NCBI GenBank assembly: GCA_947258515.1 | Contig: CAMYIO010000030.1 | Location: 1 to 38,855, forward strand | DNA from: an uncultured Ectothiorhodospiraceae bacterium | GTDB lineage: Bacteria > Pseudomonadota > Gammaproteobacteria > UBA9214 | DNA: 38,855 nt | Direction: 5' to 3' | Made by a program: the position numbers and the translations under genes | Shown here: piece after piece, positions 32,682 through 38,855 of the stretch | Numbering within the stretch: the first letter of the stretch is position 1 | Layout: each line of letters begins with the position of its first letter | The notes under the pieces: generated by a model | Seen by the model: the letters and a program-made list of their open reading frames with translations, nothing else | Database searches by the model: none | Told to the model about the DNA's origin: nothing

Positions 32682-33599
32682 TCAGCCGGTAAAGCTGCCG
32701 CTGCGCACCCGCTCGACTTCCATCATCTCGAGTTCACGCGACCCCGACACGATGATGTTCTCATCGAGGGCAAAGTCCAGCGAGTCGTCGAACCGTGCGT
32801 ACGGCATGGCATTGAGGATGGTCTTGATGGCATTCAGCCGCGCAAGGTGCTTGTCATTGGAACGCACCACCGTCCAGGGTGCATCAATGGTGTGGGTGCG
32901 CTTCAGCATTTCATACTTCACGCTGGTGAAATCATCCCAGCGGTCCTGTGCCTGCAGATCGACCTCGCTGAGTTTCCACTGCCGCAGCGGGTCCGTCTTG
33001 CGACGTTCAAAACGGCGCGCCTGCTCTTCCTTGGTGACGCTGAAGTAGAGCTTCACCAGGATGGTGTCCTGCCGCACAAGGTCGCGCTCAAAGCCGACCA
33101 CCCCGCGCATGAAATCGTAGTATTCCTTTTCGGTGCAGTAACTGAACACCCGCTCCACCATGGCGCGGTTGTACCAGCTGCGGTCAAACAGCACGATCTC
33201 GCCGGCGCGCGGAAACGTCGACACATACTTCTGATAGTACCACTGGGTCTTCTGTTCCTCGGTCGGCTTGCCAAGCGCCACCACACGGTAATGCTTCTCA
33301 TTCATATAGCGGGTGACGCGGCGAATGGTACCGCCCTTGCCTGCCGCGTCCCGACCCTCGAACAGGATAATCATGCGCCGCTGCTTTTCCTCCAGATACT
33401 GCTGGACTCGCAGCAATTCGGCCTGGAACGGCTTCAGCTCTTCCTCGCGCCGGTAACGCTTGACTGCCTTTTTCTTCTCGGCCTTGAGGCGGCCATTCTC
33501 CTCGGCAAGCTGCTGGTGTTCATGCACATAGTCCTGCAGCTTCAGCGTCTTGCCTTCCACGTTAATCTGCTCTGGATTCAGTTCCTGGTCCACGCTCAT
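32682..33599 (-). CDS. ppk2: Polyphosphate kinase 2
   Basis: PPK2 moves phosphate between polyphosphate and nucleotides, mostly making GTP or ATP from polyP. The 305-residue protein has the Walker A motif EGRDAAGKGG (81-90, with the phosphate-orienting D84), Walker B FDRSWYNR (138-145) and the lid segment RRFERRKTDPLRQWKLS. A single PPK2 domain of this length with GRDAAGKGG fits the class I group. The N-terminal 60 residues are helical and charged. GAAAGGAG precedes the ATG. It is convergent with glgA and divergent from pgm, so it sits within a storage-compound region: polyP and glycogen metabolism side by side. Confidence 0.94.
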   Translation of the reverse strand: MSVDQELNPEQINVEGKTLKLQDYVHEHQQLAEENGRLKAEKKKAVKRYRREEELKPFQAELLRVQQYLEEKQRRMIILFEGRDAAGKGGTIRRVTRYMNEKHYRVVALGKPTEEQKTQWYYQKYVSTFPRAGEIVLFDRSWYNRAMVERVFSYCTEKEYYDFMRGVVGFERDLVRQDTILVKLYFSVTKEEQARRFERRKTDPLRQWKLSEVDLQAQDRWDDFTSVKYEMLKRTHTIDAPWTVVRSNDKHLARLNAIKTILNAMPYARFDDSLDFALDENIIVSGSRELEMMEVERVRSGSFTG

Positions 33600-35623
<2,024 letters not shown>

Positions 35624-35626
<3 letters not shown>

Positions 35627-35899
35627 GATGTTCTGATCAATTCGCAAAAGGCTTTCTTCCAGAAGAGCCTTATTTCAATAAGGCAGTGTCCCTGACTCGT
35701 TGACAGCAGCGATCCGCCCGGGCACCTGCCGTGCTCGCAGCCGTTTGGAAAAACTCTGATTAGTTCGCAATTTCCCGGTATTCATGTTTTGCGCTGTCTG
35801 CAGGGCGCGCCGTGCGCACTCTGGATCAACCGCTTGCAGGTTCTTTTCGGTGCGCACGGCGCACCCTGCAAAGGTTCGTTATATTGATCAGAGATCCCT
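35624..35899. repeat. Second inverted-repeat-bounded element in the pgm-DUF1631 gap
   Basis: AGGGATGTTCTGATCAAT (35624-35641) and ATTGATCAGAGATCCCT (35883-35899) are reverse complements apart from one indel. Inside are two near-perfect hairpins (35649-35670; GCCTTATT/AATAAGGC at 35667-35684), an internal relative of the left end (35754-35770) and the 70-bp palindrome copy C. No gene is seen. It directly abuts the 123-bp element. Confidence 0.6.
35800..35869 (+). repeat. 70-bp palindromic repeat, copy C
   Basis: It begins GCAGGGCGCGCCGTGCGCAC and ends GGTGCGCACGGCGCACCCTGC. Its reverse complement matches copy A at 6082-6151 at about 60 of 70 positions. Confidence 0.8.
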
Positions 35900-36012
35900 T
35901 AATTCAACGATTTCAGTAATGTCTGTGCCAGCCGATGAACCGGGAAGAACACCCGTACCCATGCACCGCATGCATTCTTTCACCTGTTTGTAACGGAAGA
36001 CGAGACACCGGC

Positions 36013-38346
36013 ATGAAAACGCAATCCAGTCAAAACCCCCGGCAGTGGATAAACAGCTTCATGGATGGCTGTCACGAGATGGTCCTGAATCATCTGCGAC
36101 CACAAATCCAGGAAATGTTCGAAAACTGCAGCATTGCATTGCTTGAATTCTCGGAAAAGGCGCAGTCCAGTGCTTCCCAGATACGTTTCATGGAAGCCGG
36201 CACCATCATTACGAATCAACGTGAAAAGGTCGAAGCTGTCTTTTACCATGAGCTGCAGAAGGGCTTTACTCAATTCAAACATCCAAGCCGGCGGGGTGCT
36301 GACCCCGTACCGGCGGACATCACCGACCCGGGCAGCAGTGAGGAGCAACTGACGCTCATCAGCAAGGAAGATTCCGACAACCAGGTTGCCATACAAAACA
36401 TACTCAATAACGGCCGCAAGCTACGGGAGCAACAAATACCGGCCGGGCCGGATGCACTTGCCAGTGCCTTTTACAAGGCCGCCGGTGAACTGCCACTGGA
36501 GCACGAGTTGAAGTTGATTGTTTACCTGCTGTTCGACAAGTTCGTATTGAGTAAAACCGCTCCACTGTACGATGAATATAACAGACGCTTGCTGAAAGCC
36601 GGCCTGCTGCAGAACCTCAAGTATGAGGCGCGCAAGTACCCGAAGAAACCGCAGTCACGGTACAGCACACCAGAGCAAGCAGCAGAAAAGACGGGCCGGC
36701 ATTCACCGGCTACAGGCAGCCATGCTCCTGCCCGCAGCAACAAATCACTTGGCGATGAACTGTTTGACAGCATTCTCGAACTGATGTCGCGGCGCCAGCC
36801 ACATGCAGAACATCCTCCAGCCAAACCTGTCCCGCAGGCTGTGCTGGTCTCGGCAATACACCGCTTGCAACAAAACAGCGGCAATCACGATGCACACACC
36901 CGGGCCGTCGCGACATCCGCAGGCACTGTCGCGAGCGAGCAGGACATCGCGAACATGGTGGAGAACCTGTCCAGCGAGCGCAAACAGCTGTTCCGGGGTA
37001 TTGACCGCCGCCAGCTGCCAACGGCTGACACACAGGTAATCGACCTGGTAGGTATGATGTTCGAATACATGCTGAATGACGACGAGATTCCGTATGCAGC
37101 GAAGGCGGAACTGAGTCGCCTGCACACGCCCTACCTGAAGGTTGCCATCATTGACAAGACCTTTTTCACCGACGACACGCATCCGGCAAATGAGTTGCTC
37201 AATGAGCTTGCGCGCGCCAGTACACGCTGGGTATTCGAAGACAATCTCGAACGTGGCGTCTTTCCGTGCATGCGCAAGATCGTCACGCGTATTATCCGCG
37301 ACTTCAACAACAACCTGGATATCTTTCTGGAAATGCTGGAGATGCTGCACGTCTGTCTTCATGATCTGGACAACAAGGCAATCGCAATCGAGGTACGTTC
37401 CCGCCAGGCAGCTGAAGGCAGGGAAAAACTCGAACTGGCTCGACAGTGTGCTGCCAGCACAATCGAGGAAGCAGTCAGATCGCAGCCTGTCCCGGGTGCC
37501 ATCCGTCAAATGCTCGGTGATGTCTGGCGTGACAAGCTCATGTTTATCTACCTGCGCGAACCGGATGCTGACCGGAGTGACAGCTGGAGACTGGCCACAC
37601 AGACAATAGAATCAATTCTGTGGTGCGTGGAACCACGCATTACGACTGAACAGCAGCGAGATCTGCGTGCGCTGAGTCCGTACGTCCACACCCAGCTCAA
37701 GCAGTCCCTTGATACACTCAGTGCCTATGGAGCCAGCGATGTCGTCGCAGAATTCGCACTGATCAAGGAATTCACCGAAGCCGCCATAAATCCCGCGGAT
37801 CTTTCTGCAACAACCGTCATCGAGAATGAAGACACGGACGAAGCCTCGCAATCAGATCCTCAGCCCGCGGCTGACACTAACAGCGACGAACCCGTCCAGA
37901 CACTAGCGCAGCAATCGACAGAGACACACAGCGACAGTCCCGCTGTTGCCAAAACGGCTGCCGACACCGCGCCTCCGGATGCTGTCGTTGATGATGCAGA
38001 AGGTCATGATGAAAGTTACAGTAAAGCCGATGACCTGACACCCGAGATCGCAGCCAAACTGGCTGAACTCAATGATGTGCCGTTTGGCAGCTGGTTCAGT
38101 ATTCGCAAAGACACCATGCATACCCCTGTCCGGGCCAAGCTCTCCTGGTACTCGGGAATATCCGGTAATTACATGTTTGTTAACGGCATGGGCATCAAGG
38201 TTGCCGTCTTCAAACAGCGTGAACTGGCCGAACTTCTGGCATCAGGCCAGGCGGAAATACTACACGAAGAAGAGCACCCGTTGATTCAACGGGCACTGCA
38301 GGCAATTCGTCGCATGCTGGGCAGTGACCAGACGGCGCATGCATAA
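36013..38346 (+). CDS. DUF1631 family protein
   Basis: I chose the ATG at 36013 (MKTQSSQNPRQWINSF), giving 777 residues; the open frame 26 codons upstream has no family likeness and a Cys-rich start. The DUF1631 signature begins at once (LEFSEKAQSS...RFMEAGTIITNQREKVEAVFYHEL), and the central part (GMMFEYMLNDDEIPYAAKAELSRLHTPYLKVAIIDKTFF, HPANELLNELARA) is its most conserved block. Residues ~600-680 form an acidic Thr/Asp/Ala-rich linker. The C-terminus (FGSWFSIRKDT...AKLSWYSGISGNYMFVNGMGIKVAVF) resembles a PilZ-like fold. The family is linked by context to cyclic-di-GMP signalling; its mechanism is not known to me. A PilZ gene follows 23 bases on. Confidence 0.88.
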   Translation: MKTQSSQNPRQWINSFMDGCHEMVLNHLRPQIQEMFENCSIALLEFSEKAQSSASQIRFMEAGTIITNQREKVEAVFYHELQKGFTQFKHPSRRGADPVPADITDPGSSEEQLTLISKEDSDNQVAIQNILNNGRKLREQQIPAGPDALASAFYKAAGELPLEHELKLIVYLLFDKFVLSKTAPLYDEYNRRLLKAGLLQNLKYEARKYPKKPQSRYSTPEQAAEKTGRHSPATGSHAPARSNKSLGDELFDSILELMSRRQPHAEHPPAKPVPQAVLVSAIHRLQQNSGNHDAHTRAVATSAGTVASEQDIANMVENLSSERKQLFRGIDRRQLPTADTQVIDLVGMMFEYMLNDDEIPYAAKAELSRLHTPYLKVAIIDKTFFTDDTHPANELLNELARASTRWVFEDNLERGVFPCMRKIVTRIIRDFNNNLDIFLEMLEMLHVCLHDLDNKAIAIEVRSRQAAEGREKLELARQCAASTIEEAVRSQPVPGAIRQMLGDVWRDKLMFIYLREPDADRSDSWRLATQTIESILWCVEPRITTEQQRDLRALSPYVHTQLKQSLDTLSAYGASDVVAEFALIKEFTEAAINPADLSATTVIENEDTDEASQSDPQPAADTNSDEPVQTLAQQSTETHSDSPAVAKTAADTAPPDAVVDDAEGHDESYSKADDLTPEIAAKLAELNDVPFGSWFSIRKDTMHTPVRAKLSWYSGISGNYMFVNGMGIKVAVFKQRELAELLASGQAEILHEEEHPLIQRALQAIRRMLGSDQTAHA

Positions 38347-38369
38347 CGAAACAGAGGGAGTCAAAGGCA

Positions 38370-38723
38370 ATGAAAGCAACCGATACCGCAGCAAAGGACA
38401 ACCGTGGCCAGAACCGTATCGAGGTTTCCGAGGTCATCCACGTCATCGACAGACAAACAGGTAACACCATCGGGCAACTGGTCAACATCAGCGAGGAAGG
38501 ACTCATGCTGCAGGGTCCGGAACCGGTAGCGGAGAACGGTATCTACCAGCTGTCACTGGAGTTTGAAGCAGACTCGGCCTCTGCCGCCGACGGCCCTCTC
38601 ATGATCGGTGTCGAGAGTCTCTGGTGCCACTCGTCCAGCGACCAGGCGCAGCACTGGAGCGGCTTCTATATCATCGATATTTCCGAGCATGATCTGCAAC
38701 GTATACGGCAACTCGCGAGGTAA
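38370..38723 (+). CDS. PilZ domain protein (cyclic-di-GMP receptor)
   Basis: A 117-residue single-domain protein. The two cyclic-di-GMP-binding motifs are intact: RxxxR at R12-R16 (RGQNR) and NxSxxG at N39-I-S-E-E-G44. The rest fits the PilZ beta barrel (GIYQLSLEFEAD, WSGFYIIDIS). It therefore probably binds cyclic-di-GMP and controls a partner such as motility, adhesion or polysaccharide export. AGGGAG lies ahead of the ATG. It forms a two-gene unit with the DUF1631 protein, which may be that partner. A MITE-like copy starts 20 bases after the stop. Confidence 0.92.
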   Translation: MKATDTAAKDNRGQNRIEVSEVIHVIDRQTGNTIGQLVNISEEGLMLQGPEPVAENGIYQLSLEFEADSASAADGPLMIGVESLWCHSSSDQAQHWSGFYIIDISEHDLQRIRQLAR

Positions 38724-38742
38724 CCCAGCGGCGCTTCAGGCT

Positions 38743-38855
38743 CCTAGGAGCCTGTGGGACTTAGGATTAATCTACTGCGCTGATGGGAGAACGGCCCAAA
38801 TACCCCCGATTCCTCGTTGCGTAGGCCCACTATGCGCCTCGAAATCGTGACCATT
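38743..38855. mobile_element. Related MITE or IS end, cut by the window edge
   Basis: It starts CCTAGGAGCCTGTGGGACTT, matching the 23-bp end of the element at 35504 with one change. It then shares TGATGGGAGAACG, after which 38815-38855 equals the reverse complement of 35561-35601 over 41 bases. The right end lies outside the window. It may be a longer member of the same family or an end of its parent element. Confidence 0.75.

Noticed and set aside
35935-36012. Longer DUF1631 protein starting at 35935
   Set aside because: The 26 extra residues are Cys/Pro-rich with no likeness, and they follow directly on repeat DNA.

Overview
The window looks like chromosomal DNA of a GC-rich gammaproteobacterium, probably a relative of the sulfur-oxidising Chromatiales/Thiohalomonadales groups. 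The lineage is an inference. It rests on the miaB-ybeZ-ybeY-corC-lnt gene order, an RNase P RNA of the E. coli type, and the mix of a ferredoxin-dependent 2-oxoacid oxidoreductase, DUF1631/PilZ, PA2778/PA2779 and glycogen/polyphosphate genes. There is no tRNA, rRNA, CRISPR array, complete insertion sequence or phage gene in view.

Layout, left to right. 1-511 is the 3' part of a SYLF-domain protein. A bidirectional hairpin (537-566) separates it from the minus-strand operon miaB-ybeZ-ybeY-corC-lnt (583-5913), which covers tRNA modification, ribosome/RNA quality control and lipoprotein acylation. A palindromic repeat cluster (about 6046-6197) follows, then a 1487-residue AsmA-like protein. From 10918 to 21092 everything is on the minus strand: a DUF2950 lipoprotein-like protein with a DUF3300 protein carrying an RGG tail, an MscS channel, an unrecognised coiled-coil protein, a KefB/KefC-like cation/proton antiporter, and a korAB oxidoreductase bracketed by two different CBS-domain proteins.

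The plus-strand block 21439-27719 is the most distinctive part. It holds a membrane-anchored Sel1-like protein, a secreted von Willebrand A protein resembling the non-kinase part of PpkA, an ABC ATPase and an FtsX-type permease resembling TagT/TagS, then a PA2779-family protein and a PA2778-family C39-like lipoprotein. No kinase, phosphatase or type VI secretion gene is present, so this may be a stand-alone envelope-sensing module.

Between 27737 and 30604 an unrecognised membrane protein and a small TPR protein flank rnpB (minus strand). The right part is a carbon and phosphate storage region: glgA, a probable ncRNA locus, ppk2 (minus) and pgm. It is followed by about 500 bp packed with repeats, and then a DUF1631-PilZ pair likely connected with cyclic-di-GMP signalling. 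The window ends inside a second copy of the MITE-like repeat found at the end of pgm.

Mobile or repetitive DNA is a clear theme. A 70-bp palindrome occurs three times. A MITE-like element with perfect 23-bp inverted ends supplies the pgm stop codon, and a related copy lies at the right edge. Several REP-like palindromes lie in other intergenic gaps.
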